A stretch of 64,000 bases of DNA from Magnolia sinica (taxonomy: Eukaryota > Streptophyta > Magnoliopsida > Magnoliales > Magnoliaceae): positions 70,891,501 to 70,955,500 of the forward strand of contig NC_080590.1 of the NCBI RefSeq assembly GCF_029962835.1. Reading direction: 5' to 3'. The position numbers and the translations under genes were made by a program. The notes beneath the pieces are model-generated. The model was not told where the DNA came from. It searched no databases and saw nothing but the letters and a program-made list of their open reading frames with translations. Within the stretch, counting starts at the first letter, position 1; each line of letters opens with the position of its first letter. Positions 1 through 11,984 of the stretch are shown piece by piece.

Positions 1-389
1 AATACTGTTTGTCTTATTACGTTATTGCATAGCCATTCTGCTTTCCTTCTTACGCATAAGCATGATGAACCGTGCCACTACTGGAATCATGCCTTATTTC
101 TTGAGGAGCTGTCGATGTCACGCTTCAAACGAAAATTATATTGACTTGTCATTCTTCTCTTTCTATTATATTCTTCCATAACAACTTTACCATTATCAAT
201 TATCCTTTGGAGTATATCTTTAATAATATAGCAATTTCTAGTCTAATGCCTGAACATATGATGATAATGACAATATCATTTTCCTCTCCTCTTTTTTGTT
301 TATTTACAGTACTTTGACTGGGGTAACTTAATTTCCCCTTTAGCCAACAGTTGATTCATCGTAGGAAGTATATCTTCTTTTATGAATGC

Positions 390-1060
390 CCATTTCTTAC
401 ATCATACCAATCGTATGACCTTTGCAATTTTCTTCACCGCTATTTCTTTCTTCATTATGATAATCTTCTTTCTTTTCTTCTTTGTTAACGGCATTAGCTG
501 ACGTTTCATGAAAATTCTGATATAGTGACTTTATGTAAAAAAGGGACACTTTTTCAACCATCTTTTTAAGAGTATGAGCCTTAGTAGCAAGATCACGAAA
601 GGGCTGCAAATTTGCACTAATCAGGTTACATGCCACTTCTCGTATTATACCTTCCAAACATAACTTGACCTGATCCAGCTCTCCCAAAAGATATCGACAT
701 GATGCTCCCTAGTCTTTCCATCGACTGATGAATTTGTCAACTGATTCGTTTTCTCGTTGGCAAGTAGAGGCTAATTTAGTCAAACTGACTTCTCTGTTGG
801 AAGAGAAAAAGTTTACCATAAAAGCATCTTGCATTTGTTCCCAAGTATGAATAGGCTCTGGATTCAAGGCTGAATACCATCTGAAGGCTTTCCCTATTAG
901 AGATGACCCGATTAATCTTAAACAATATTGAGGAATTACAGAGAAGTTTATTCTTCTGGTGACCTATCCCCATTAAACTTTTAAAAGTTCAGGTGTTTGA
1001 AATCAATGGGAAATGACATTTCTTCTATTTTAGGGGGATATGGTGTCTGATATCGGAACC
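390..1060 (-). pseudogene. Degenerate gag of the Tat-like gypsy element
   Basis: On the minus strand from about 1060 downward, changing between frames, one can read a retrotransposon Gag capsid region: a piece like PIDFKHLNF followed by NGDRSPEE (about 1030-950), then FRWYSALNPEPIHTWEQMQD (about 890-825), then SLTKLASTCQRENESVDKFI (about 790-730), and finally VKLCLEGIIREVACNLISAN (about 675-610). This order matches the Retrotrans_gag family, which forms the cytoplasmic virus-like particle. Frame changes and stops show it is no longer functional. No zinc knuckle is visible; it would lie further left or be lost. Confidence 0.6.
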
Positions 1061-2070
1061 TTTTATTCTAATCTCGTTTCTTTTCTATATGAATGATTTC
1101 AATGACCATGTGTCGGATTTCTTCCCGCATTATGATTTGAGCAATATTAGGCATAGACCCCTGAAATCTAACCGCTTATGGTGGTGACCTTTATGCTTGT
1201 GGTTTAATGTTATTTATGACAGTCACTGTTGAAAGATTAGGGATCTTTTAAACGATGTGTTCATCTAGTGAAGGTTAATTAGGATGATTAATATCTGCTG
1301 ACAAGACTTCTGTTTCTTTATTCTTCGATCGTCCTGATATTAAAGGAGGAAATGAATGCTGCATTGCTGGTGCTGTTGAGGAAGATGAACTGTTATTTGA
1401 TTCAAAACTGGCGTATTGCCACTTAGAAGAACTAGCTGACTTAGATCGCGGTATTCTTAATGCAAGAGTTTGTTTTAAATCTTTTACAGGGGGTATTGTG
1501 AGCGAACATTCACTTATCGCGATGGTTTTTCCTTTATTCTTTTGAATTCGTAATGATTCTGTGGAAGATGTCTTTACGCTTGTAGTTGGCGGTACTCAAG
1601 GACCTTATGGAGTGATGGGTTTTTCAGTCCTTCTTGAATGAAATGATTGCGTGACTGAGGCAAGATCGCGTCTCGTGACATTTTGCATGATCGACCCTCT
1701 AACCATACTTGGCGGGATGATACTTCTTGTGGGAGGAGATCAAACCCTTCATTTTTTAGATGTCACCTCTATCTATTCTTTATCGTCTTATTGTGCTGTC
1801 GGTGAAGCGGAGACCATTCAAAACATCTCCTAACATTGCCTATCCGTGATCGTAACTGATTTAACTTTCTTTGGTACTTTCTATAGTAATGATCGTGTAT
1901 TGTCGATGTAATCCATAACGAATACATTGGGTGTGAAGTAAACAACTACGTCAGTCGGGAGAGAAGCCATTGTGGTTATGTAAGGACAGAATACCTGGTA
2001 TTCAAAACAAAACATTAATTACTTTGATTAAATCAAATTGTACTTTATTTTAGAGATGAAGGGGAGGATG

Positions 2071-2092
2071 CTCCCATTGAGAGTCGCCATTT
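2071..2092 (-). other. Primer-binding-like site of the Tat-like element
   Basis: The minus strand reads ATGGCGACTCTCAATGGGAG just inside the LTR. The core TGGCGACTCT..TGGGGA is the tRNA-primer site style that I associate with Tat/Ogre-type gypsy elements. The assignment rests on resemblance only, and the exact LTR end next to it is uncertain by several bases. Confidence 0.45.
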
Positions 2093-2094
2093 TA

Positions 2095-2979
2095 GCACCA
2101 TTACGATTCCGATTGATGATAATCGTTCTCCAAACAATTTCTAGGTTAATATTGAATGAGTTATTTCCCCAGCAGAGTCATCATTTTGTTTCAACAAGAA
2201 ACGAAAGTATTTCAATAGGGGAATTATCATTCAATAATAATGAAGAAAATAAAAGAACATTCACCATCATAGATTTTATTTATTCTGAGTTTCGATTACA
2301 TCCTTGTGTTTCCCTTGATTCCAAAACAAATTACAAGAAATTAGCATAATGACATGAAAAAGAAGTAATCCAATGACAATCTCGGCAACATTTCGGCGTG
2401 TTTTGCATTCATCGGAATGATCGAGGGGTTGTGAAAACTTAAGATCTATTGTTTCACTTTGTATAGAAGAACAAGTCATGAATAGATCTAGGAAATAGCC
2501 TATTGGAAAACCCCATTATGCAGTATGAAGACCCATTACGTAGGTGAAGGGATCAATTACGCGGACATGCTCGTTGCACGGGGCAATACCTGGTCGCCTC
2601 CTTTCCACTCCATGAACTCCCGAACTTCTGATCCCCTAACTGAAGAGGGGGTGAGGTATTTATAGACATCCCACACTTGTGAAGGCCCATTTCCGCGCAA
2701 TAAGATAAAGGGTTGGCAGGGAGCGGATGGCAAAAGGAAGAGAAGACTGGAACTTGACCTGTGCAACAGATTGCAGGCTGGGAGACTGGGCCCATGCAAT
2801 AGCCAAGGTAGGCTGAGGAGGTGGCCATGCAACAGGGCTACCATATAGAGGATGTGCTCGCGTAACAGGAGACCCAGTCTGGGAAACTGGGCAAGCAACA
2901 GAGGAATACAAAAGAGAGAGGAAGCGCGCATAACGGCTGAGCAATCTGGAAGTTTGGAATTTTTTTGGGTGCCCCAACA
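2095..2979 (-). repeat. 5' LTR of the Tat-like element
   Basis: This is about 880 bp between the primer-like site and the copia junction. The outer end is clear (CCAACA at 2974-2979, i.e. TGTTGG on the minus strand). Three overlapping frames stay open around 2553-3019, but none resembles a known protein and they probably reflect base composition. No second LTR is in the window. Confidence 0.5.
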
Positions 2980-3002
2980 ATGTCCTAAATAAAAGAACTG
3001 GG

Positions 3003-4740
3003 GTGATACAAGAATCCATAAATGTTGTTATCAGTGATCAAACTATCACACCCAAACTTGATCAAGATGATGAAATTACCATAGTTAATCAATCTGAACC
3101 ATCTTCGAAATCAGATTTAACTAAGATAAGATTAGTTAAGGATCATTCGACTAATCAAATACTTGGTAACCCTCACACTAATCTTCAAACTAAAAGATAG
3201 TTAGAAAACATATGTAATCATATTTGCTTTACTTCTCAGATAAAACCGTCTAATGTAAATGAAGCCTTAGCAGATGAAAGTTGGATTTTGGCCATGCAAG
3301 ATGAACTAAATCAATTTGTTAGAAATCATGTTTGGTATCTAGTTCCCAGAACTTCTGACAAACATGCAATTGGAACCAAATGGATTTTCAAAAATAAAAC
3401 CGATGAACTAGGTAATATTATAAGAAACAAGGCACCACTGGTTGTGCAAGGTTATACTCAAATTTAAGGGATTAACTATGATGAAACCTTTGCACCAGTT
3501 GTTCGTCTTGAATCTATCAGATTATCATTTCCATTGCATGTCATAAAAATTTCAAAATATACCAAATAGATTTCAAAAGTGCCTTCTTAAACGGTGACTT
3601 AAACGAAGAAGTTTATGTTGAACAACTTAAGGGCTTTGCAGATCCCAAACTTCTTGATAATGTATACTGTCTTAAAAAGGATTTTTATGGTTTAAAATAA
3701 GCCCCATGAGCATGGTATGAAAATCTGACTAAATTTCTACTTAGTCAAAATTTTAAAATGGGGAGTGTTAATAAAATCTTATTTATCAAAAAATGTAATA
3801 AAGATATGTTGATTGTTCAAATATATGTAGATGATACTATCTATGGATCAACTTGTACTAACTTGTCCTAAGTTTGCAGATTCGATGAAATCAAAATTTG
3901 AAATGAGTATAGTTGGTGAGGTAAATTATTTCCTTGGTCTCCAAGTGGAACAGCTCAAAGATGGAATATTTATCTCTCAAACCAAATATGCTATGAACCT
4001 AGTGAAGAGATTTGGTTTTGAGAATGGTAAAAATTTTCAGATACCCATGGGTACAACACTCAAATTATGTAAAGATGAATCAGGTAAAAGTGTTGACTCT
4101 TATCTTTACTGTAGCATGATTAGTAGTCTATCATTTTTAACTGCCAACAGACCTGATATTTCTTTCAGTGTAGGCATATGTGCTAGATATCAATCTAATC
4201 CTAAAGAATCTCATTTTTCTGCTGTCAAAAGAATTATCAAATATATTTCATGTACTGCTAACTTAGGTTTATGGTATCCACATGATATGCCTCTACAAAT
4301 AGGATACATTGATGCTGACTAGGCAGGTAATGTTGATGACAGAAAATCCACAAGTGATGGATGCTTTTATATTGGAAACTACCTTGTATCTTAGATGGGC
4401 AAGAAGCAAAATTCAATGTCGTTATCCACTGTAGAAGCTGAATATATTGCGGCAGGGAATGCATGCACGCAACTTATGTGGATGAAACGCATGTTAGCTG
4501 ACTATGGTATTAATCAAGATACCATTAATCCATATTATGATAATACCAGTGCTATAAACATATCCAAAAATCATATTAAACACTCTCGTACAAAAGACAT
4601 AGACATATGATATCATTATATTCGAGAATTAGTTGAAGATAAGACTGTCATGCTAGAATACATTCAAATTGAGAAGTAGCTTGTAGATATTCTGACAAAA
4701 GCGCTAGACAACGTCATATTTTGTAATTTAATGCATGAGA
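3003..4740 (+). pseudogene. Copia pol fragment: reverse transcriptase and RNase H
   Basis: Reverse transcriptase (RVT_2 type) copies element RNA into DNA in cytoplasmic particles. The linker to RT starts about 3003; ESWILAMQDELNQFVRN is at about 3276-3326 and IGTKWIFKNK at about 3370-3400. The catalytic YVDD is intact at 3824-3835, but a stop and a frame change follow at once. The reading frame resumes with FADSMKSKFEMSIVGEVNYF and continues through RNase H, ending with SLSTVEAEYIAAG and the C-terminal tail near 4740. Several stops fall where tryptophan or glutamine is expected (for example TAG after IGYIDAD at 4320, and TAG at 4393), as produced by G-to-A or C-to-T changes. Non-functional. 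Confidence 0.85.
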
Positions 4741-5077
4741 TTGGATTATGTTGTCTTTAATTAATCTTTCTTTATTGCATTTTGTTAGTTTTAATAAAAT
4801 TTACATAAAAGGAAAATTGAGAAAATTATAATTTTTTTACGATTTTCATCCAGCCCATAGTGGATCGACTAATTCGGCCAGCCGAGCACATACTCGGCTA
4901 GCTGAATTGGGCATGGATTAGATAAAAAGGGGAAAAAGCCCAAAATTTCATCATTTCCAATTCTTCTTCTTTGGCCCGCCGGTGCTTCCTTTGGCTAACC
5001 CATCACTCTAACTTCTTTGTAAGTGGTTTGTTTTCATTTTTCTTCTAAATTTAAGTTCTTAGTCACATTTTATTTGT
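4741..5077 (+). other. Copia spacer after pol
   Basis: Non-coding sequence between pol and the Athila insertion. It contains a short copy of the palindrome-type motif, TTCGGCCAGCCGAG at 4873-4886, followed by CTCGGCTAGCTGAA. The same motif family dominates this element's LTR. Confidence 0.6.
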
Positions 5078-7112
5078 GTATAGGGTTGTGATGTAGTAAT
5101 AATCTCCGTAAGACCGAGGTCGAATCCACAGGGACTGAACCTTGTACGTAATCTGAAAGTAACTTGAACTAGAACTAAGCGAAGATGTAATCTAAATCAG
5201 GAAATTTTAAGGGAATAATGGTGAAATATTCAACTAAAACTTGTAAAATTCAAAGGTGGGAAACTAGGGTGTCAAGAATCCACTTGTAAAAATCAGAGAG
5301 ATATATGCTTGATATAACCTTAAAAATCAAATCTGAACTTCCTTTTGATCTAGTTTTTAAGAGACGAGAGGTGTGAGGATTAGAATTGATTCCATCACAA
5401 AACCATGCCCATGAGACAAATCAAACAACAAAATTTAATCAATCCACAAATAATCTAAAAGAGTTATGAACGTTAGCTAGGGTTTCATCATCCAACCATG
5501 CCCATGAGACGATGGTGAACAACAGGGTTTCCTAACTTCATAATCACAGTAATGAAAAGGACATGCTCAGAGCTATTTCAGATCCATTGTAATTTAAGTC
5601 ACAACAAACCATTAAAAACTAAAGGCATTCTTTATAATCAAATTAGAATCAAAATCAGTTCAGTTTAACATGAATCAAAAGGCATAAAAAAGTCTCACAT
5701 CACACTACAAGCTTCACCAATTAGCCCTAGCTAGGAGGTTTAGCCCATCATAGACATGGTGAAGCTAAAAATCTTAAAAAGCATCAAAACAGAAATAATC
5801 TAAAAGGGAAGAAAGAAAAATTCTTGAGATGGCCGGGCCATGCTCCACGATCTCTCTCCTTTGCTCCCACGTCCCAAAGATAGCCTTTCTCCAGGTCCTC
5901 CCTCTTCTTTTATTGAGTAGGAAGGTTGGTTGGCTGTGTTTCACGCACAAAAGGCGTGCGTAAAGCTTTTGCAGCGTGTAAACGCAACTCACTTGCGTTT
6001 GGAAGTTTTTTCAGACAAAAGACGTCTAAGAATCTCTTTTTGTCTCCATAGCTGGGGTAAAGACCCCTTGTCCGATCTTTTGGACGGTTCATATCACCCC
6101 TCTGACCATAAACAGTGGCCCACAACTCCCCGCACGTCCAGAAAAACTGGACGTGCATTTCTTACAAAAATTCTTGCGCTGACGTATTCGGTGGGCCCTA
6201 CAGTAATGTTTTTAGTGAAATCCACCCCGTTCATTGGATTCTTAGCGAAATTTCAGTTAGAAAGGAGTGGTTTTGGTTGAGTTTTGGTGCGGTCCATTAT
6301 ATCAAATCAACTCGCCATCCATCATGTGTCTTCTGGTGATCCACGTGTGTACGTGCACATGGGGTCAAAAGGCCACCATGGTGAGGGTCGTACCCCCCCC
6401 TCCTCTGGAGTGAATGAACGGTCCAGATTGTCCGTATGGGAGATGGGTGGGGCCCACTGAGCATCCGACCACTTTGTTTTTACGCAGAGAGAGTTGGAAG
6501 GAGACGGGTCTTACGTGTTTGACCGGACTGAACGGTCTGGTGCAGTGCGCGTGGTCCCACCATGGTGCATGTGCACCACGCATGTGGGGTCCACAGAGAT
6601 GTACATGTGAAATCTGCTTCCTCCATCCGCTTTGTCATCCCATTTAAGGGGTTGAAACCAAAATTGAAGCATATCTAGATATCAGGTGGGCCCCAGATTG
6701 ATGATTTATGGGCTGATCTGTCCGTTGGGCCACTTTCACAAAGATCCAATTGCTAAAATTTGGCGTTTACGGTTAATTTATGGTCCTCAGGCTGGATATA
6801 AAGTTTCGAGTCGAAGGGATGGTGGGAACCCTGTGATCTTGCATTCTTGACGACTTTCAGGCCTATTTAGTGTGAATCACTTGATTTTCTTGGATCTTTG
6901 GTGTGTAAATTTTCAATCTCGATCCCCTGGGGTCCATACCTTGCCTTGGTGATTTCTGAGCGTTAAATCCTTGCTTTTAATACCCTTTTTCAGTCCAGGC
7001 TCCTAAATTCACCTTGCAACACAAGTACGATTAAAATAGGCCGTTAAACAGTATCATGTCCATAAAATCAAGTAATAACTGGGGTCTAATATGCAATATT
7101 TGACCTTCAACA
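5078..7112 (-). repeat. Athila 3' LTR (left copy)
   Basis: Direct repeat of 21669-23708, starting with shared gtatagggttgtgatgtag. It lacks the outermost bases present in the other copy (tgttcatacccca), so its left end is truncated or rearranged. It contains a foldback-family fragment at about 6300-6740 and many runs of small open frames that are shadows. Confidence 0.85.
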
Positions 7113-7126
7113 CAATCCCCAACCAG
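7113..7126 (-). other. Athila polypurine tract
   Basis: The minus strand reads GGTTGGGGATTG directly before the 3' LTR start TGTTGAAGG. This is the expected site for plus-strand DNA priming. The non-autonomous relative has GGTTGGGGGTG in the same place (31207-31217). Confidence 0.7.
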
Positions 7127-8326
7127 CATTTTGCTAGTCCCGAGCAAAGTATGTTAAAAATAAGTTGAGAATTACAAGATAAATTTTTATAAACTCAAGT
7201 GGTTTTTGAAAAGCAATTTAGATCATAGAATTTCAAGATACATCAATGTTGGCCATTATTTTCTCCTGGACTCAAGCGCATGGTAAACTTCATAGTCAAG
7301 TTTAAAGTATTAATCCATCAATTAGAAGAATTCTAAACATTGAGTTCCACGGGTGTATAGTGAAAACTAAACTTATCAAAATCAAGGGCTCAATTCTTTA
7401 TTTTCATGATAACATAGATAATCACGAGAGCATTTAGAATAACCATAACCTAAACCAAAACTTGCCTTATAGTTCAACTTTTCATTCTTTCAGCTTTTGA
7501 TGTTTTCATTGTTGGCTTTCACGCTATGTCAACCTTTTAAAGGTAAAGCCAAGGAGGGGAATCGAACCCTCACCTATAGGGAGCAAACCCATGGTGAAGA
7601 CCATTCATCCAACCCTTTCCAAAGACAATTGTTTTTTAGCTAGGTACTAATTTTTTCTTTAAACATGATGGAAAAATTCCCCAGGTTGGCTCCTTCCATG
7701 TTTAGTGACTACCAGGTTAACAATTCAATACTGAAGCTTTAATGTGTAAGCCAGGTGTGACATGTGGAATCATGACTAAATTAATGTTTAAAACTTTCAG
7801 TCATGGATTAACAATTCAAACTTAACTGTGAAATCTAAAGATAGTGGAATCGAAGAGTCATCAATTACCAGCATTGCGTATCGCATACTTCTAAAATCAA
7901 GATGGCCCTCAAAATCACTTCGAATTCACAAGAATTTCCAAAAAAAATTCAAAAATTTTCACAAATTTTGGTCAAGACTGAGAAAACACTGATTAGGTAA
8001 TCTAATCTCCCATCCCCAACCTAAAATCTACATTGTCCTCAATGTAAAAGATATATGCATGTAATGCATAAGAAACAACGAAAGTAAAGGAGAAGTGATG
8101 GAAAGATAGTACCTGATGACAGAGTTAAGCGGCTTTTTCCCAAAGAGATTTCAGCATGAAGGCGGCTCGACACAAGAGTTAATCCAATGAAAGCAAACTA
8201 TCCTAAAACACGGGAAAGCAAACGAACATAACAGCATAAAGCCGACTAACCTAGAATGACAAAAAGTAAACTACCTTAGTCCTATGAAAGCAATAAACCT
8301 ATTTATGCCTTCATCAGACTAGGAGA
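7127..8326 (-). other. Athila 3' untranslated region
   Basis: About 1.2 kb without coding sequence between integrase and the polypurine tract. Much of it aligns by eye with 30290-31200 of the non-autonomous element (for example the stretch around tttagttcaactataaggcaag read on the opposite strand, and the block on Athila's minus strand near cactatacacccgtggaactc). A tRNA-like insertion at 7540-7620 appears to be absent from that relative. Confidence 0.65.
7540..7620 (-). repeat. tRNA-like or SINE-like insertion
   Basis: The minus strand has a B-box-like GGTTCGATTCC (7568-7558) and, 32 bases upstream, an A-box-like TGGATGAATGG (7611-7601). These are the internal RNA polymerase III promoter elements of tRNAs and tRNA-derived SINEs. 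A complete cloverleaf cannot be drawn (no convincing acceptor stem), so a SINE head or degenerate tRNA relic is more likely than a working tRNA. The homologous stretch of the non-autonomous element seems to lack it. Confidence 0.35.
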
Positions 8327-9600
8327 TCAATCCTGGTAAACATGATCATTCAGAGGCATGGACATGTCACCTGAATCAAATTTCTCGACAAATGGCTTTA
8401 ATCGATGTCCATTTACTTTAAAGTCATGGTCATTGTCTGGATTCCGAATCTCGACAGCCCCATGAGGATAAACATTGATAACGGGAAAGGGCCGGTCCAA
8501 CGAGATCAAAGCTTACCTGGAAAGAGATGTAATCGAGAATTATACAAAAGAAATTTCTGACCTGGCGTGAATGATTTTCACAGAATGTGTTGATCATAAA
8601 ACACTTTCATCCTGTCCTTGTAAATTCTTGAGTTCTCGTATGCATTGTTCCGGATTTCTTCAATTTCATTCAACTAAAGTTTGCGCAATGAGCCCGCATT
8701 GTGCAGATTAAAATTTAGATTTTTGATTGCCCAGTAGGCTTTATGTTCCAACTCCACAGGCAAGTGGCAAGCCTTCTCATAGACAAGTCTAAAGGGAGAC
8801 ATTCCAATAAGGGTTTTAAAAGTAGTATGGTAAGCCCATAAGGCATCAGTCAAACGAATTGACCAATCCTTATGGTTAGGGTTAACCGTCTTTTCAAAAA
8901 TATATTTGATTTCCCTATTGAAAATCTCAGCTTGCCCGCTTGTCTGTGAGTGGTATGGGGTGCTCACCTTATGAGAGATATCGTATTTCTTTATTAAACT
9001 CTCAAATGGTCTATTACAAAAATGTGAGCCCCCATCACTAATACTGGCTCGAGCATTCCGAATCAGGAAAGGATGTTTTCTTTTAGGAATTTAATGACCA
9101 TGCGATGGTCATTGTTCTGCTACGGAATCGCTTTGACCCATTTAGTGATATAGTCTAAGGCGAGTAAAATATATAGATTTCTAAAGGATTGGGGGAATGG
9201 TCCCATGAAATAAATGCCCTAGCAATTAAATGCTTCTCTGATAAGAATGGGGTTCAAGGGCATCATATTTCGATGGGACAATGCTTCCAATTTCTGACAA
9301 CGCTCACAAGCTTTGCAAAACCCATGAGTGTCCCTGAACATAGTGGGCCATTAAAAGCCACGCTGCAAAATCTTGGCTGTGGTCTTTTTAGTAGAAAAGT
9401 GACCACCACGTCCTGTGAGTGACAGAAGAAGATGACACTCTGATGCTCTCATTATCTGGCACACATCTCCCTAAGATTTGGTCCGGGCAATATTTAAACA
9501 AATATAGATCATCGTAAAAAAAGTTGCGCACCTCGATGAAAAATTTCTTCTTATCTTGCGCAATCTAATGTGTCATTATGAAACCTGTGGCAAGATAATT
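8327..9600 (-). pseudogene. Athila integrase
   Basis: Integrase joins element DNA to the chromosome. On the minus strand one reads an N-terminal zinc-binding region (GGHFSTKKTT.. FCKACERCQK, about 9410-9280), the core beginning near [19 protein letters not shown] (about 9205-9150), [20 protein letters not shown] (about 8964-8905) and a C-terminal piece with NVYPHGAVEIRNP and FKVNGHRLKPF (8480-8385). The core's catalytic Glu position reads E in SGQAE. Stops and frameshifts occur between 8970 and 9190 and between 8510 and 8670, so the gene is dead. Confidence 0.8.
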
Positions 9601-10075
9601 AGCAATATAAGTGAACTAAGGTGAATGGGAGACTCTGAACAGTTGTTCGTCAAGGAACATGTCATTGATATGTGCCGTCTCAAGGGAATCAGAGGGATTA
9701 AGGTGAGAAAGATGGTCATCCACTCATTCTCTACTCCCTTTTTATCTTTAATTTGTAAATTGAATTCTTGGAGTAGAAGGATCCATCTTATCAGGCGGGG
9801 TTTAGCATCATTCTTATCAAGAAGATACTTGAGCGCTGCATGATCTGTGTAAATGATATCTTGGATCCGATTAAGTAGGACCTAAATTTGTCTAAAGCGA
9901 ACACTACGATTAAGAGTTCCTTTTCCGTAGTCGAGTAGTTCACTTGGGTAGGATTTAGAGTTTTACTTGCACAATGAATAATGTAGGGCTTCTTTTCTTT
10001 TCTCTGGCCTAACAGTGCCCCAAGAGCATAGTTAGACGTGTCGCACATAAGTTCAAAAGGAAGACTCTAGTTGGG
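9601..10075 (-). pseudogene. Athila RNase H
   Basis: The minus strand from 10075 reads PFELMCDTSNYALGALLGQR, then ASKTLNPTQVNYSTTEKELL, then [16 protein letters not shown]. This is the Ty3/gypsy RNase H (RT_RNaseH type) that removes RNA during reverse transcription. The Asp of CDTSNYALG and the Glu of TTEKELL are present. A frame change follows at about 9860. It is separated from RT by the MULE insertion at 10086-13047, and the reading on both sides fits once that insertion is ignored. Confidence 0.8.
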
Positions 10076-10085
10076 TGGCTATATG
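10076..10085. other. MULE target-site duplication, left copy
   Basis: tggctatatg here versus tggttgtatg at 13048-13057: 8 of 10 identical. A 9-10 bp duplication is typical of Mutator-like elements. Confidence 0.5.
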
Positions 10086-10654
10086 TAGTGTTCGAGTTGT
10101 CGATATCGCTATAAGTTTCACTGGTCGGAGATAAAGATATAATATCGTTATCGATGATAATATCGCCTATAATCGAAAATACAAGGAAAAAGGGGGAAAC
10201 ACGGAGAACATGGTGGAATTTTTTAGTGAAACTTCAGGACATGCCTAAATACACATATTTACATGTCCAAGAATGAAAAAATTGTAAAAAGAATGCATTA
10301 AATTAGAAGTTTCCATTTAATGGGGGCCAAAAAGCATACGTTGTCGTAAAAAATAACTTAAATAGAAACCAAAATGAGTTCATGTAATACAAATGCAGCT
10401 GGCATATAGTAATTAAGACATGTAAAAGTAAATGAACTCAAAGATGCCAAATCAAGGATGGATTAGATTATCCAATCAGTGTGGCATTTGATACTTTGGC
10501 CGCGTATGACACTGGATACTTAGCATTTGAAAATGATACATGTGGCAAATTCTAACATAATCTAAACTATGTTTTCACATCATCAAGATCTATGTAACCT
10601 AGTCAAGAGGTTGGATGGCATAAAAAAACCATTACAATGGCCCTATGAAGTTTT

Positions 10655-10815
10655 TAATGGTGGGCATTTAATCACCACTATTTCCTTTAGTGTGGTCCAC
10701 CTGAGATGCAGTCATGCAGATCTGTCTCATTTTGGACTCATGCCTTAAAATTATCTATCAAAATAAATGGACGACATTGATAAAATATTTATCATTATGA
10801 TGGCCCCACATAACA
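10655..10815. repeat. Foldback-family repeat, half copy
   Basis: Only the second arm of the family is present: gtgtggtccacctgagatgc.. through ..aatggacgacattgataaa.. ending at gatggccccac. Compare the right arms at 11215-11335 and 12305-12420. Confidence 0.55.
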
Positions 10816-10899
10816 TCTACCCATCAATCCACAGATATAAACAAGTGACACGTGCGCACCCTATTAATCAATACGGTTATCGTATTGAGTCAACTGTAT

Positions 10900-11345
10900 G
10901 GGGCCCATTGTGATTTATGTATTTTATCCACCCCATCCATCCATTTTACAAGATAATTTTAAGGCTTGATCCCAAAGATGAAGCATATCCAATGCTCAAA
11001 TGGACCACACCACAACAAATAATGTGAATTGAACCTGCCTACCATTGAAAAATCATTAGGGGCCACAAAAGTTTTAAATCCATGTCATTTTTGTATTTTA
11101 CCTTCATCCATCCCCGTGTGATCTTATGAACAACTTGGATGACAAATAAACACCACTGTGGGCCATAGCGCCTAGGAAGGTTTCAACGGTAGGAATCATT
11201 GTCCTCACTGCCTTGGCGGTGTGGTCCACCCTAGCTTTGGAGCTGCCTCATTTTTGGGTTCACTACCTAAAATGATCTCGCTAATTGGATGGACCATGTG
11301 GATATAACACATACATCATGGTGGGGTCCACAGAACTTGGCGATG
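10900..11345. repeat. Foldback (long terminal inverted repeat) element, copy 1
   Basis: The left arm (about 10905-11030) is matched by the reverse complement of the right arm (about 11215-11335): both contain the series tgtattttatcca..ccatccat..gataattttaaggc..tgggaccacacca in diverged form. The central part (11050-11200) carries ccttcatccatccccgtgtg and tggatgacaaataaac, which recur in every copy. It has no coding capacity and is MITE-like. Confidence 0.6.
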
Positions 11346-11396
11346 TCCACATGCCACTTATGTTCGCACGCGCACACCACGCTAAAAGGAAACGAA

Positions 11397-11925
11397 TTGC
11401 GTACCGAGTAACTTAATAGGTTAAGCGTACTGAGTAAACTCTGTGGGGTCCACCATGATTTATGTATTTTATCCACTTTACCCATCCATTTTAATAGATA
11501 ATTTTTGGGCTTGAGCCCAAAAATGAACTATATCCAAACCTCAAGTGGAACACACAATGGGAAACATTGTGAATTGAACATCTACAGTTGAAAATTTCTT
11601 GGGGGCCACATAAGTTTTGGATCAAGCTTGTATTTGTGTTTTCCCTTCATCCATGTCTGTGTGATCTTATGAACAGGTTGGATGAAAAATAAACATCACT
11701 GTGGGCCCAAGAAATGTTTCAACGATGGAAGTTATTATTCCAACTATTTCCAATGGTATGGTCCACTTGATCTTTGGGTATGCTTAAATTTTGGTCTCAA
11801 CCCCTAAAATAATATGGAAAATGGATGGAAGGCATGGATGGACCAGATAAATTCACGGTGGGCCGAATAGAGTTTACTTAATACAATAAGAGCGTATAAC
11901 TCAGTACGCAATCTGCTTTTCGCGT
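11397..11925. repeat. Foldback element, copy 2, with extra outer inverted ends
   Basis: Same family as 10900-11345, with core 11437-11885. Outside the core the inverted ends continue: ATTGCGTACCGAGT at the left (11397) and, reading the other strand from 11925, ATTGCGTACTGAGT. Both are followed by GTAAACTCT next to the core. So the full element is longer than the core arms. Confidence 0.6.
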
Positions 11926-11984
11926 AAAAACTGGACGCGGATTAGATACTGACAGGTTGAGTAGCGAGACTCGCTACATGTCAC

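Larger units (their letters stand above)
1..2979 (-). mobile_element. Tat-like Ty3/gypsy retrotransposon, 5' part, cut by the window edge
   Basis: Read on the minus strand the segment has the order LTR (about 2979-2095), primer-binding-like site (about 2092-2071), non-coding leader, then a broken gag (about 1060-390). The outer end on the minus strand begins TGTTGGGGCACCC, a normal LTR start. The element abuts copia pol sequence at 2980, so it most likely inserted into that copia element; the other junction lies outside the window and the 5-bp duplication (candidate atgtc, 2980-2984) cannot be checked. Lineage is inferred from the primer-site sequence and gag style. Confidence 0.6.

Noticed and set aside
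2553..3019. Three overlapping minus-strand open frames of 91-124 codons
   Set aside because: They lie in an LTR, overlap each other in different frames and resemble no protein.
7558..7611. A functional tRNA gene
   Set aside because: A and B boxes are present but no convincing acceptor or anticodon stem; reported only as SINE-like.
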